A stretch of DNA of 64,000 nucleotides from JAXGMQ01 sp040768585 (GCA_040768585.1 JAXGMQ010000001.1:558001-622000), one strand, 5' to 3'. Shown: positions 17,469 through 26,726, counted from the first letter of the stretch. A program made the numbers and translations. Notes: generated by a model not told the origin, from the letters alone.

Positions 17469-19214
17469 CTATCCCTTCCTCAAATAAAAACTCATTGTCG
17501 TGCCCTTGCCCTCAACTGACTGAATGTCTAGTCTGCTGCCGTGGCGTCTCAGTATTTCCATACAGATTGAGAGACCCAGTCCCACCTGAGTATCATAGGA
17601 GTGGTCTTCTCTTGGGATTTTGATAAACCTCTCACCCATGCGCTCTAGAAAATCCGCTGGTATACCGATGCCAGTGTCAGAAACCCATATCTTTACGCGC
17701 TTTGTCTCCTCAGCAATGCCTATCTCTACCCTGCCACCCTTGGGTGTGAATCTAACAGCGTTATCAAGCAGGTTCATCAATACCTGCGTTATCCTGTCTT
17801 GACTCGCCTTTACTCTAACCTCATCCTCAGGGAGCTCCATGTCAAGATGGACACCCTTTTTATGGGCATATGCGAGGAATTTGCTGTGAACGTCCATCAC
17901 AAGAGACACTATACCAAAGCACGTGTGCTCATCACCGGCCTCCTTTGTGCGTTGGTAGGCGAGGATTGAATTGACCAACTTTTTCAGCCTCTCAACATCA
18001 CCCTTAAAGCTGTCGAGAAACCTGTCTCTCGCCTCAGGGTTGTCACGGGCCGGCCCCTGAAGCGTCTCAACCGTGGCATAGAGCGAAGTCAGGGGTGTTT
18101 TCAGTTCATGGCTGATGTATTGAGTAAACTCACGCTCAGATGATTCAAGCGCTTTGATTCGGGTGATATCCTCGCAGATTGCGATTGTGCCAAGCTCTTC
18201 ATCTTCTGTGTCGATACTCGCTGTTCTTACCCTTAGCACCCTCTTCGTCGGTGAATCGAGTGTTATCTCCTTTTCTACGTTCTTTTGTCCAACCAGCTCA
18301 ACCAAGATATCAGGCAGACCACATTGCCTGTAGTCAAAACCAATCAAATCACTCTCCTGAAGTCCCACCATTGTGAGAAACGTGGGATTTACGTCGATAA
18401 CACGGTGGTAAGAATTAATCGTTATAAGCCCGTCCAACATATTGCCAAAAATGGCCTGAAGTCTGCTTTTTTCCTCTCTGGCTGAGCTTATGGCTACCTT
18501 GAGCCTACCAACCATGATTTGGAGTACTCTCCCCAGTTGACCAATCTCATCATCTCCCGAGACCTTGAATCGATGGTTAATATTGCCCGAACTTATTGCT
18601 CTCGCATCATCAATCAGGGCAAACAAACTCCGTGTCTGAAGCCTGACGAGGAAATAGATAATGTAGGAGCCAAACGCCAGAGCAATTGTGAAAGCAGCTA
18701 CCACAAACCGCCATATGCTCATCACATACGGGGTAACTGTCCTACCCTTGTGTTCCAGTTCAAGCAGAATGTGGGCTATTCGCTCACCCTCTACAACAAC
18801 GGGTGCAGCAACAATTATCGTGCCAACATCCTTGATATGCCTGAAGCTGGATGCAACACTACCCTTCAGACTTTTTTCAATCTCAGGATAGTCTTTCAAA
18901 TCAAGGGCTGAGAGCCTCGCTGTGCTCAACACAAGCTCGCCTTCAGAATCCAGAATCGTAAATGATTTGAAATCTCTGTATTTATCACGAAGGTTTACAA
19001 TGATTCTGTCGATAGTCAGATCTGAGTTTGAGACCTGATAAGAAAAATCATATGCAATCCAGGATGAGAGCCATCTAGCTCTCGCCTCAGCATCATCAAT
19101 ACCAACCTTCTGGTATGACTCCGAGATCGACACGCTGATGTAGACACCAAGCGTGACCAGTGTTAGAAGAAGACAAAGTATAAAGGTTAGGAGCAGCCTA
19201 ACCCAGAAACTCAA
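17469..19214 (-). CDS. PhoR/WalK-like membrane sensor histidine kinase
   Basis: A 581-residue class I kinase. Membrane helices at about 5-27 and 170-195 bracket an extracytoplasmic sensor of about 140 residues. HAMP follows (190-245, SGDDEIGQLGRVLQIM), then PAS (about 250-350), HisKA with H-box ISHELKTPLTS (His near 369), and an ATPase domain with NLLDNAVRF, DTGIGIP and GLGLSI. Architecture and the partner gene fit the PhoR/VicK group; the phosphate signal itself is inference. The start is a TTG whose last bases overlap the regulator's stop codon (4-base overlap); no upstream ATG in this frame is available. Confidence 0.93.
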   Translation of the reverse strand: MSFWVRLLLTFILCLLLTLVTLGVYISVSISESYQKVGIDDAEARARWLSSWIAYDFSYQVSNSDLTIDRIIVNLRDKYRDFKSFTILDSEGELVLSTARLSALDLKDYPEIEKSLKGSVASSFRHIKDVGTIIVAAPVVVEGERIAHILLELEHKGRTVTPYVMSIWRFVVAAFTIALAFGSYIIYFLVRLQTRSLFALIDDARAISSGNINHRFKVSGDDEIGQLGRVLQIMVGRLKVAISSAREEKSRLQAIFGNMLDGLITINSYHRVIDVNPTFLTMVGLQESDLIGFDYRQCGLPDILVELVGQKNVEKEITLDSPTKRVLRVRTASIDTEDEELGTIAICEDITRIKALESSEREFTQYISHELKTPLTSLYATVETLQGPARDNPEARDRFLDSFKGDVERLKKLVNSILAYQRTKEAGDEHTCFGIVSLVMDVHSKFLAYAHKKGVHLDMELPEDEVRVKASQDRITQVLMNLLDNAVRFTPKGGRVEIGIAEETKRVKIWVSDTGIGIPADFLERMGERFIKIPREDHSYDTQVGLGLSICMEILRRHGSRLDIQSVEGKGTTMSFYLRKG

Positions 19215-19951
19215 TTGTCAGATTCTTTGCTAACTGTCGAGAACTTGTAGCCAACTCCTCTGACAGTTTCGATGTATTTTGGGTTCTCTGGTGCTGGTTC
19301 GATCTTTTTTCGAATCCATCTGATGTGGACATCGACTGTCTTGGTATCGAGTGGCTGCTCAACACCCCAAACCCTTTCCATTATTTGCTCACGCGTAAAA
19401 ACCCTGTCAGGTGAGCTTGCCAAGAACCAGAGTATCTCAAATTCTTTGTATCCAAGATTCACGGACTTGCCGGCAACGATACAGGTTCGCTGGGAGTAGT
19501 TCATCTGCAAATCTTTGACCTGAATCTCCTCAACCGGTTGCTTGTCCTCTGACTTGTCGCGCTTACTTGCCTCACGGAGTCTGGCTTTGATTCGGGCTTT
19601 GAGATCATCGATTGAGTACGGCTTCGTAACAAAATCGTTTGCGCCAAGCTCAAAATGAAGAACAGAATCAATGACACCAGTCTTTGCCGTCAAAACGATA
19701 ATGGGTGTCGTCTCGTCCTCTGCCCTGATATTCCTAATTACCTCTGTGCCGCCAAGCCTTGGAAGCATAAGATCAAGCACGATAAGATCAGGTTTTCTTC
19801 TTTTCTTGAGCGCAAGTCCTTCCTCTCCTGTGGATGCGCTATACACGATATATCCTTCAGCCTCGAGATTGAATCTCAAAGTCTCAACTATCCTGTATTC
19901 ATCCTCGATTATGAGGATTTTCTTCCTGTTTTTCTCCGATGGTTTGTTCAT
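19211..19951 (-). CDS. PhoB/OmpR-family response regulator
   Basis: A 246-residue regulator: receiver domain (IIEDEYRI, phospho-Asp in LIVLDLMLPRLGG near residue 58, Thr in VLTAKTG, Lys in FVTKPYS) plus an OmpR-type winged helix with VNLGYKEFEILWFLASSPDRVFTRE...VDVHIRWIRKKI...TVRGVGYKF. It is the DNA-binding partner of the overlapping kinase. ATG 19951 has AAGGAGG 8 bases upstream. A cluster of TTAAC-like repeats sits 25-60 bases before the gene and may be its own binding region. Confidence 0.94.
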   Translation of the reverse strand: MNKPSEKNRKKILIIEDEYRIVETLRFNLEAEGYIVYSASTGEEGLALKKRRKPDLIVLDLMLPRLGGTEVIRNIRAEDETTPIIVLTAKTGVIDSVLHFELGANDFVTKPYSIDDLKARIKARLREASKRDKSEDKQPVEEIQVKDLQMNYSQRTCIVAGKSVNLGYKEFEILWFLASSPDRVFTREQIMERVWGVEQPLDTKTVDVHIRWIRKKIEPAPENPKYIETVRGVGYKFSTVSKESDN

Positions 19952-19975
19952 CAGAATCCTCCTTGATTACCACAA

Positions 19976-20013
19976 GTTTAACTTAACAGGTTAAGAAGTC
20001 AACGTTTAACCTT
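19976..20013 (-). promoter_or_regulatory. TTAAC-type repeat cluster upstream of the two-component operon
   Basis: On the gene strand the hexamers TTAAAC, TTGACT, TTAACC, TTAAGT and TTAAAC occur within 40 bases. They resemble the TTAACA half-sites bound by Gram-positive PhoP, but spacing is 5-8 bases rather than the usual 11. The rest of the 19952-20338 gap (387 bases) shows no open frame with a ribosome site and no clear terminator. Confidence 0.35.
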
Positions 20014-20338
20014 CCAATAATTTCGCAAAAATCGGGATGAGCGTGCGATTAGTCTCGATTCTATTCGTCTAAATGCAAGAAATACGAAGGAGTAATCTCG
20101 CTTTTATACTACGCCACCAACAGGCAACTGGATTTTTTAGACGACCAATTCATTTGTGAGATGTATAATTTGACACTACCAGCCAGTACAAAGAAAATTA
20201 TTTCAATCTGAAGATTCATTACTGGCAGAAGAAATTAATGCCCGCCACAACAGCAAGCACGGAACCCAGCCTTTCGACTACAACCCCCTGGCTAGCCCAA
20301 AACTCCAAGTGGTGTGTTTTTCAAAATAAACTAACCTA

Positions 20339-21337
20339 TCAAACTGATGTTATCGGCAACCTCGAAACGGGTTGCAATCCCAAGCTTGATTTGATTCCAA
20401 ATCTATAATAGAGCAAACCACAGTAAGCGATCATAACGCCATTATCAGTACAGAGATTTGGTGGAGGAATACTCAGTGGCAAATCCATCGCATCGCAGAA
20501 CCTCTCAAGCTTCTGTCTGAGATACTTACTAGAGGCTACACCGCCAACGGCAAAGAACGATTTTGGGGCAAGTTGAACTGTTGCAGTCATGAGTCTGTCC
20601 AGCAACTGGTCGACAGCGGCTTTGAAGAATGATGCTGCCAAATCTTCTTTCGGGATATCAGGGTGGCTTTGGGCAGCTCTTATGCCAGAGGTTTTGAGCC
20701 CCGAAAAGCTGAAATCTAAGCTTCCATCCTTGAGCTTGGTACTTGGGAAATCAAAGGCATCCTCGTTACCAGAGAGCGCCATCGAATCGATAACGGGGCC
20801 AGCAGGATACGGCAAACCAAGCACCCTTCCAAATTTATCGAGTGACTCGCCTGTTGCATCATCACGAGTTTGAGCAATCAAATCGAGCGTAAAATCAGGA
20901 TTGAACTTGACAATCTCCGAGTGACCACCAGAGACAAGCAGACCGAGTGATGGCAGTTCAAGCTCTGGGTTGGCAAGCATGACAGAGGATACATGACCTC
21001 TCAGATGATTTACCCCCACAAGAGGTTTGTTCCACGCAAGAGACAAAGCCTTTGCTGTCTCAATTCCAACGAGTAAAGAGCCGACCAGGCCGGGGCCATA
21101 TGTAACCGATATGATGTCGATGTCCTGCGGTGTGAGGTTAGCATCCTTCAACGCCATATCGACAACAGGAAGGATGTTCTCAAGGTGTGCCCTTGAGGCA
21201 AGCTCTGGGACTATCCCACCCCATTTTGAATGCACCCTGTCCTGAGAGGACTTCACCTGTGAGAGAATCTCATGCTTGCTTGTTACGATACCAACTGCTG
21301 TATCGTCACAGGATGTCTCAATACCCAAACTTATCAT
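20339..21337 (-). CDS. tsaD: tRNA N6-threonylcarbamoyladenosine transferase subunit TsaD
   Basis: TsaD (Kae1/YgjD) transfers threonylcarbamoyl to A37 of ANN-decoding tRNAs. The 332 residues start LGIETSCDDTAVGIV and include WGGIVPELASRAHLENI, the metal-binding HLRGH near residue 113, LLVSGGHSEIV, the long motif SLDKFGRVLGLPYPAGP, and CTDNGVMIAYCG at the C-terminus. It overlaps rimI by 4 bases and ends the aspS/miaB-to-tsaD block. Partners TsaB (same operon) and TsaE (62766-63167) are in this window; TsaC is not. Confidence 0.97.
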   Translation of the reverse strand: MISLGIETSCDDTAVGIVTSKHEILSQVKSSQDRVHSKWGGIVPELASRAHLENILPVVDMALKDANLTPQDIDIISVTYGPGLVGSLLVGIETAKALSLAWNKPLVGVNHLRGHVSSVMLANPELELPSLGLLVSGGHSEIVKFNPDFTLDLIAQTRDDATGESLDKFGRVLGLPYPAGPVIDSMALSGNEDAFDFPSTKLKDGSLDFSFSGLKTSGIRAAQSHPDIPKEDLAASFFKAAVDQLLDRLMTATVQLAPKSFFAVGGVASSKYLRQKLERFCDAMDLPLSIPPPNLCTDNGVMIAYCGLLYYRFGIKSSLGLQPVSRLPITSV

Positions 21338-21813
21338 ATGTTGTTGTCCAATTCCTTTATCATAATCAACGCGTCATCGTCCTCTTGCTCATAGTACCCT
21401 TCGATTGCACCCATTTTTCTGAACCCCTGTTTAGTGTAGAAGGAAATAGCCCCGGTGTTTCTACTCTCCACCTCAAGCATAATGTATCGCGCTTTCTCAT
21501 CTTTAGCTCTCCTCGTCAGATAATCAAGCATTGTTGTCGCGATTCTTTTTCTTCTGTAGGATTTTGAAACGGCGATATTGACCAGGTGCCTCTCGTGAAG
21601 TTTTGCCCACATTCCAGCGAAGCCAACCACCTTCCTGTCTATCGTCGCTACAATCCACTCTGCCCTCGGATTACCCTCGATCTCGTCGAGGAAAATGAAC
21701 TCATCCCACGGATACTCATACGACTCAACCTCTATCGCATATATACCCGTAAAATCTGAAATACCGGCTCTTCTTATTTCAACAGGAACGTCATCCGTCA
21801 TATTGGATTTCAA
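21334..21813 (-). CDS. rimI: Ribosomal-protein-alanine N-acetyltransferase RimI-like
   Basis: A 159-residue GNAT enzyme. Features: IRRAGISDFTGIYAIEVESY at the start, ERHLVNIAVSKSYRRKRIATTML (acetyl-CoA loop with RRKRIA), LEVESRNTGAISFYTKQGF and GYYEQEDDDALIM. These match RimI of the tsaB-rimI-tsaD gene group, whose known target is an N-terminal Ala of ribosomal protein S18; GNAT targets vary, so the substrate is inferred. It overlaps tsaB by 23 bases and tsaD by 4. ATG 21801 is a possible alternative start. Confidence 0.9.
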   Translation of the reverse strand: MKSNMTDDVPVEIRRAGISDFTGIYAIEVESYEYPWDEFIFLDEIEGNPRAEWIVATIDRKVVGFAGMWAKLHERHLVNIAVSKSYRRKRIATTMLDYLTRRAKDEKARYIMLEVESRNTGAISFYTKQGFRKMGAIEGYYEQEDDDALIMIKELDNNI

Positions 21814-22408
21814 ACATGTATATTGGAAGCACCTTCATCCAGTTTTTTGCTTCATAAAAATCCATCATCGAGAGCGCCTGCTCAGGTGTTGGATGGGTCT
21901 TTTCAAAAACAGCTCTGTTTGGTTGGAGTTCCACTGGGCTAAGCCACGTAGTACCCTTTTTGTCCAGAACATCCAATTCGTCTTTCTCTACGATTCGAGC
22001 TTTATCCTCGTTGTGACCGTTGAATTCCTGTACCCACCATTTATTCTTTCCTGCCGACATAAAAGCGACAGACGGGCTCGCATGACCATGGGCAAGAACG
22101 GGGAGTGTTGGCATGGGGATAATTGGTTTACCCAGCGCATACGCCCAAGCCCTAATTGGAGAGAGTCCGGCCCTGATACCAGTGAGACTCCCTGGCCCTG
22201 TCAGGACAAGGAAGTTATCGACAGACTCTATTCCACAGTTGACCTCATCGAGACATGATTTCACACTCTGAACAATTCTGTTGCCCTGTGACATCGAAAA
22301 CGAGAGCTCTTTTGAGATGAGAATTGAGCCATTCTCAATCAAGAACACAAACTGTGGGGAACAAACCGAGAGCACGCCAAGTGTCAATCCGCTTGAAACT
22401 TTGCCCAA
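21791..22408 (-). CDS. tsaB: tRNA threonylcarbamoyladenosine biosynthesis protein TsaB
   Basis: TsaB is the non-catalytic ASKHA-fold partner that stabilises TsaD. At 205 residues it is divergent but keeps the hallmark VLTGPGSLTGIRAGLSPIRAWAYA near residue 70 (family: GPGSFTGLRIG) and the ALGKPIIPMPTL segment. It lies between yjbQ (25-base overlap) and rimI, the usual context. The N-terminal strand lacks the usual acidic ATP-site residues, as is normal for TsaB. Confidence 0.92.
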   Translation of the reverse strand: MGKVSSGLTLGVLSVCSPQFVFLIENGSILISKELSFSMSQGNRIVQSVKSCLDEVNCGIESVDNFLVLTGPGSLTGIRAGLSPIRAWAYALGKPIIPMPTLPVLAHGHASPSVAFMSAGKNKWWVQEFNGHNEDKARIVEKDELDVLDKKGTTWLSPVELQPNRAVFEKTHPTPEQALSMMDFYEAKNWMKVLPIYMFEIQYDG

Positions 22409-22785
22409 ATCTTTCTCCTTCTTGGTCCATCATATTCAGCCAGATAAATCGCCTGCCACAACCCAAGAGACAGCTTACCATCTGTGACAAACACGGTCTG
22501 AGAAAATCCAGTGAGTGAGGCGAGGATGTGCGAATCGGAATTACCTTCGGAATGCAGAAAGTTCGGATTGTAGGGAACGAGCTTCCTGAGGAAGTCAATC
22601 ATGTCCGTTTTCACGTCTGGGTCAGCGTTCTCGTTGATTGTGATTCCGCAGGTGGTGTGGGGAATGTATAGAAATAAAACCCCTTCTCTCCATCCATTCT
22701 CTGAACATAACCTTTGGGCTTCTGCTGTCACATCAACAAGGGCGTGTCTTGCTGGAGTTGATATCTGAAGCTCTATCTCTTTCAC
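22384..22785 (-). CDS. YjbQ/UPF0047 family protein
   Basis: A 133-residue UPF0047 protein. Family motifs are clear: LYIPHTTCGITINENADP near residues 39-57, HSEGNSDSHILASLTG near 77-92, and LSLGLWQAIYLAEYDGPRRRK near 103-123 (His and Cys likely active-site). Family knowledge: E. coli YjbQ shows weak thiamine-phosphate-synthase-like activity; the true role is unsettled. It overlaps both neighbours, so it is co-expressed with tsaB and the PLP enzyme. Confidence 0.92.
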   Translation of the reverse strand: MKEIELQISTPARHALVDVTAEAQRLCSENGWREGVLFLYIPHTTCGITINENADPDVKTDMIDFLRKLVPYNPNFLHSEGNSDSHILASLTGFSQTVFVTDGKLSLGLWQAIYLAEYDGPRRRKIWAKFQAD

Positions 22786-23990
22786 GACGATAAAGCCTCA
22801 ATAACTCTAGCTATTCCAAGTCTTATGTGGCTCATGTTTACACCGCCTTGAACATAAACTACATACGGTGATTTATCAAGCCCATCGGCTGACAATTCTG
22901 ATGTACTTCCGGTTATAAACCCCCCGCCTGAAAGCAGCACATCTGCGTCATACCCACCTTGCGCAAATGGCTCAGGGGTTGAGGTAGAATCAATTGGAGA
23001 AACAGACTGAATCGCTTTTCCAAACTTGATGAATTTGTCTCTTGAACCGAGTTCAATCGAGGTGACGATATCAGCTCTGGAGTCAGATGAGAGGGGGAAC
23101 ACCTTATGACCAAGCTTTTCAAAGCATCTTGACCAAAGAAGCGCTCCCTTTAGGGCTGACGCCGAGATGGAGGGGGCTAGATACAGCCCATGAAAGGCAT
23201 CTCTGATGAAACCAAAGGTTGCGCCAACCTCAGAACCAATGCCAGGCGCTGTCACCCTGGTTGCAATCTTTTCTACGAGGTCTTTCTTTCCAACTATGTA
23301 TCCACCAGTTTTTGCCAAACCACCACCTGGGTTTTTGATAAGCGAGCCAACAGTAACATCGGCACCCAGGTCACACGGGGTTTTATCACCTATGAACTCA
23401 CAGTAACAGTTGTCAACCACAACAACCGCATTTGGGGCCTTGACGTTTATTCTGTCAATCCAGCCTGAGAGCTGATTTATTGTAACCGAGTGACCTCGTC
23501 TGTAGCCAGATGAGCGCTGGATGTAGACTATCTTTGTGTTCTCATCAAGCATACTTCCATCTGGGTTGTCGCACCGCCAGTCTGTTTCTTTGTAGCCTAT
23601 TCCAAACTCAGCAAGAGACCCGGCTGATTGCCTGATACCAATCACTTCCTGGAGGGTATCATACGGAGTGCCTGTGATTGAAACCATTACATCCCCTGGT
23701 CTTAGGAGTCCAAAAAGCACACAAGCAATGGCGTGGGTGCCAGAGGCGATTTGTGGTCGAACCAAGGACGCTTCCCCACCAAACACGAGCGAGTATACCC
23801 TCTCTAGTTTGTCACGTGATGTGTCGCCCAGCCCATAGCCTGTTGAGCCGACAAGGTCAGACTCAGAAAGAGTCACAACCGAGAAAGCGTTAAGTACCCT
23901 CTGGAGGTTTAGGTCACAGGTGCTGTCAATCTGCGCAAATTCATCGGCAAGCTCAAGTTCGCAGGATTTGATGAGTTCGAATGGATTCAA
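22782..23990 (-). CDS. PLP-dependent enzyme of the YnbB / 'aluminium resistance' family
   Basis: A 402-residue fold-type I PLP enzyme of the Met_gamma_lyase-like YnbB family. Seen: GYGLGDTSRDKLERV near residue 52, RPQIASGTHAI, PGDVMVSITGTPYDTL, VVVVDNCYCEF (PLP-binding Asp) and the Schiff-base Lys in VGSLIKNPGGGLAKTGGYIVG near residue 234. The reaction is unproven; database names such as 'aluminium resistance protein' or 'methionine gamma-lyase family' are annotations by similarity. In Firmicutes it often lies by miaB and hfq; here it overlaps miaB and yjbQ by 4 bases each. Confidence 0.88.
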   Translation of the reverse strand: MNPFELIKSCELELADEFAQIDSTCDLNLQRVLNAFSVVTLSESDLVGSTGYGLGDTSRDKLERVYSLVFGGEASLVRPQIASGTHAIACVLFGLLRPGDVMVSITGTPYDTLQEVIGIRQSAGSLAEFGIGYKETDWRCDNPDGSMLDENTKIVYIQRSSGYRRGHSVTINQLSGWIDRINVKAPNAVVVVDNCYCEFIGDKTPCDLGADVTVGSLIKNPGGGLAKTGGYIVGKKDLVEKIATRVTAPGIGSEVGATFGFIRDAFHGLYLAPSISASALKGALLWSRCFEKLGHKVFPLSSDSRADIVTSIELGSRDKFIKFGKAIQSVSPIDSTSTPEPFAQGGYDADVLLSGGGFITGSTSELSADGLDKSPYVVYVQGGVNMSHIRLGIARVIEALSS

Positions 23991-25246
23991 ACGAGAACTC
24001 CCTTCAATCTGCCAGAAGCCGAGACAATCTTGACTCTCACAATCTCACCAACAGGAAGAATTTCGTCAATCTCGACCAGCCTGCCCTGTCCGCTATTGCC
24101 TCTTGAGACACCATCATCACAACTCTCAACAAGCACATCAAAGGTCAAATCAACGCTCTCCTCAGACAGCTTTTTAGAAATCTCGCGTTGCTTATCGAGT
24201 AGGGTGTTTATCCTGTAGTGAAGCTCCTCGTGACTGCACACCCCATCCATCTTTGCAGCAGGTGTGCCAGGACGTGGGGAATACATTGCAACAAACACCT
24301 GGTCAAACCGAACCTTATCAAGCAGCGCTAGTGTCTCGTCGTACTGTTCCCTCGTTTCCCCTGGGAATCCTACAATGATATCAGTTGTAATCGCTGGGTT
24401 GTCAAAAAGTCCACGTATGTTTGCTACAAGCTCAAGGTACTTTGCCTTTGTGTATCCTCTTGCCATGCGACGCAGCACCTCGTCAGAGCCAGCTTGAATC
24501 GGGAGGTGAAAGTAAGGGGCAAGATGCTTTAGCTTTGAGAGTCTCTCAAGTGTTGCTCTATCCATGTCCTTTGGATGGCTTGTGATAAACTTGAGTCGCT
24601 TCAGTCCTTCGAGCTCATCTACTTTTTCGAGTAAGCTGGCAAAACCATCTTTTTCGCCTTTATCAAGTCCATACTCATTCACATTTTGCCCAAGCAGGAT
24701 TATCTCTTTAGCTCCAGCTTCAATTTTTTGTTTTGTCTCAGCAATAATCTCTGATTCTGGGCGTGAGACGAGTCTACCCCTTGCATATGGCACAATACAA
24801 TAGGTGCAAAAGCAATTGCAGCCAAATGTTATCGGAACAAAAGCAGAAACTGCTGATGTTGAAAGTGCAACTGTACCCTGAACATGAAGCTCAAGAGCGG
24901 ATGTAATCGCTGCTATCATCTCATCGCGGTTTGAGTATGTGCCAAGGACAAAGTCAACACCCCTGTGCTTTTTCTTGAATTCCTTGATGCCGATAGCAGG
25001 CACACAGCCGATCACACCGATCTTCTCTGGTTTGCCCGTTTTTTTTCTGTTTGCGACCCACTGCCCTATCTTAGATTCCATCTTATGAACGGAAGCCTCG
25101 CGAACTGCGCAGGTATTGAGCAGCACAACATCAGCGTCATCCTCGGTTGTGGGGTAATATCCAGCTTGGTCTAGCACATGAGCATAGACCTCGCTGTCAG
25201 ACTTGTTCATCTGGCAGCCAAGAGTAGAGAAAAAGTATCCTGGCAT
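23987..25246 (-). CDS. miaB: tRNA-2-methylthio-N6-dimethylallyladenosine synthase MiaB
   Basis: MiaB is a radical-SAM methylthiotransferase acting on i6A37 of tRNA. Seen in 419 residues: the N-terminal MTTase domain with cysteines in STLGCQMN (near 9), LLNTCAVRE (near 47) and GVIGCVP (near 80); the radical-SAM triad NCFCTYCIVPYARG (CxxxCxxC, near 142-152); and a C-terminal TRAM domain (VLVESCDDGVSRGNSGQGR). The gene follows aspS on the same strand by 83 bases with GGGGG before its ATG. It heads the modification block miaB to tsaD. Confidence 0.96.
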   Translation of the reverse strand: MPGYFFSTLGCQMNKSDSEVYAHVLDQAGYYPTTEDDADVVLLNTCAVREASVHKMESKIGQWVANRKKTGKPEKIGVIGCVPAIGIKEFKKKHRGVDFVLGTYSNRDEMIAAITSALELHVQGTVALSTSAVSAFVPITFGCNCFCTYCIVPYARGRLVSRPESEIIAETKQKIEAGAKEIILLGQNVNEYGLDKGEKDGFASLLEKVDELEGLKRLKFITSHPKDMDRATLERLSKLKHLAPYFHLPIQAGSDEVLRRMARGYTKAKYLELVANIRGLFDNPAITTDIIVGFPGETREQYDETLALLDKVRFDQVFVAMYSPRPGTPAAKMDGVCSHEELHYRINTLLDKQREISKKLSEESVDLTFDVLVESCDDGVSRGNSGQGRLVEIDEILPVGEIVRVKIVSASGRLKGVLV

Positions 25247-25329
25247 CTACAAAACCCCCACGAAGACTGACTTGGAGTCTTGCTGTGAAAAGTTCTGCCT
25301 CGCTGCTCTATCCAACCTACAAAGGGTCA

Positions 25330-26625
25330 TTATGGGGTGATTCGCTCAAGATCACGTGGGAACATTGTGCCCTCACGGATGTTGTCAAGCCCCAACATCT
25401 GGCAGGTGACACGCTCAAGCCCCATTGCAAGACCACCGTGTGGCGGGATGCCATACTTGAACACATCGGTATAGAATGTGAAATCATCTGGATTCATGCC
25501 AAACTTACTGATGTTGTCAATTAGCATCTGATGATTGTGAATTCTCTGACCACCAGTTGTTATCTCAAGCCCCCGATAAATGAGGTCAAAGCCTCTTGTC
25601 TCACCATCGTGGTCTGGGTCTGGCATGGTGTACATCGGACGGGCTGCTGTTGGGTAGCCTGTGATGAATATGAAATCGGAGTTGTGGTTCTTCTTTGACC
25701 ACTCGCAGATTTTACGCTCTCCGTTGGGATCGATGTCAAATCCTTCCTCTTCATATTTGATTTTAAATTTATCAGCAAGGATTTTGTGAACTTCTGACAT
25801 GCGAAGTCTTGGAATCTCATCAGGAACATCGATTGAAGCGCCAAGGAGTTCGAGTTCTGCAGCATTTCTCTCATTCACCTGTGCAACCATGTAGCGAACA
25901 ATCCCCTCTTGCATGTCCATTACATCTTGTTCGTCTTTGATGAATCCCATCTCAAAGTCCATGGATGTATATTCGTTGACGTGGCGGCTGGTCTTGTGTG
26001 GTTCAGCTCTAAACACTGGACCAACCTCAAAGACACGCTCAAACACCCCCACAAGCATCTGCTTATAAAATTGTGGAGACTGAGCAAGGAATGCGCTCTT
26101 CTCAAAGTATTCAACCTTAAAGAGGTTTGCGCCACCCTCGGTGCCAGAGGCAACAAGTTTTGGGGTGTGAATCTCTGTGAAATTCTGCGAGACAAGGTAT
26201 TCCCTGAAGGACTGGGCAAGGGTCGCTTGAACGTTGAACACCGCCTTGATGTTGGGGTGTCGCATTGAGAAATATCTGTAGTCGAGGATTCTCTCCATGC
26301 TTTCCTTTATCTTTTTCTTGTTGAGCTGCACGGGAGGCTCCTCAAGCGCATCGACAAGAACCTCAATCCCTGTGACCTTTATCTCAAATCCGGCTTTGGC
26401 ATATTCTGATTCTACCGCCATGCCCTTCATTCTGACAACAGACTCAACGTGGAGTTCTGGCACCTCGAAGTCTGGGTTCTCAATAATTCCTTGCACCGTG
26501 CCTGTTCTGTCGCGTAGGATAACAAAGGAAAACTCGGGCATCTCTCGCACGTTGTGTACCCAACCCTCAAGAGTTACTTCCTCACCTATGTGGTTCACTG
26601 CATCTGCTGCCAAAATTCTTACCAT
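25330..26625 (-). CDS. aspS: Aspartyl-tRNA synthetase, archaeal (probably non-discriminating) type
   Basis: A class II synthetase of 431 residues: an N-terminal OB-fold anticodon domain (VTLEGWVHNVREMPEFSFVILRDR), then motif 2 VFRAEPHKTSRHVNEYTSMDFEM near 205-227 and motif 3 GLAMGLERVTCQMLGL near 400-415. It lacks the GAD insert of bacterial AspRS, so it is the short archaeal type, often able to charge both tRNA-Asp and tRNA-Asn for later amidation. GatCAB is not in the window, so non-discrimination is inferred. The frame extends to 26661, but ATG 26625 has GGAG 8 bases upstream and a good TTGAAA-16-TATAGT promoter. Confidence 0.93.
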   Translation of the reverse strand: MVRILAADAVNHIGEEVTLEGWVHNVREMPEFSFVILRDRTGTVQGIIENPDFEVPELHVESVVRMKGMAVESEYAKAGFEIKVTGIEVLVDALEEPPVQLNKKKIKESMERILDYRYFSMRHPNIKAVFNVQATLAQSFREYLVSQNFTEIHTPKLVASGTEGGANLFKVEYFEKSAFLAQSPQFYKQMLVGVFERVFEVGPVFRAEPHKTSRHVNEYTSMDFEMGFIKDEQDVMDMQEGIVRYMVAQVNERNAAELELLGASIDVPDEIPRLRMSEVHKILADKFKIKYEEEGFDIDPNGERKICEWSKKNHNSDFIFITGYPTAARPMYTMPDPDHDGETRGFDLIYRGLEITTGGQRIHNHQMLIDNISKFGMNPDDFTFYTDVFKYGIPPHGGLAMGLERVTCQMLGLDNIREGTMFPRDLERITP

Positions 26626-26649
26626 GTATTTCTCCGTCCTTTCGAGCAA

Positions 26650-26677
26650 ACTATATCCCATGAGTTCTTTGTTTCAA
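26650..26677 (-). promoter_or_regulatory. Promoter of aspS (and probably the miaB-tsaD block)
   Basis: Minus strand TTGAAA (26677-26672), 16 bases, TATAGT (26655-26650); about 25 bases before the aspS ATG. Confidence 0.65.
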
Positions 26678-26706
26678 CAAATGGATTATGCGAGACCAAA
26701 CAGTTG

Positions 26707-26715
26707 TGGTATAAT
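26707..26715 (+). promoter_or_regulatory. Extended -10 promoter of the CCA-type gene, near-leaderless
   Basis: TGGTATAAT (extended -10, TGnTATAAT) ends 11 bases before the ATG at 26727, leaving an expected leader of only about 4 bases. No Shine-Dalgarno is seen. Confidence 0.6.
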
Positions 26716-26726
26716 TCTAACCGATA

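Noticed and set aside
19976..20013. A true Pho box for the PhoB-like regulator
   Set aside because: The TTAAC words are not spaced at 11 bases, so I list it only as a weak cluster.
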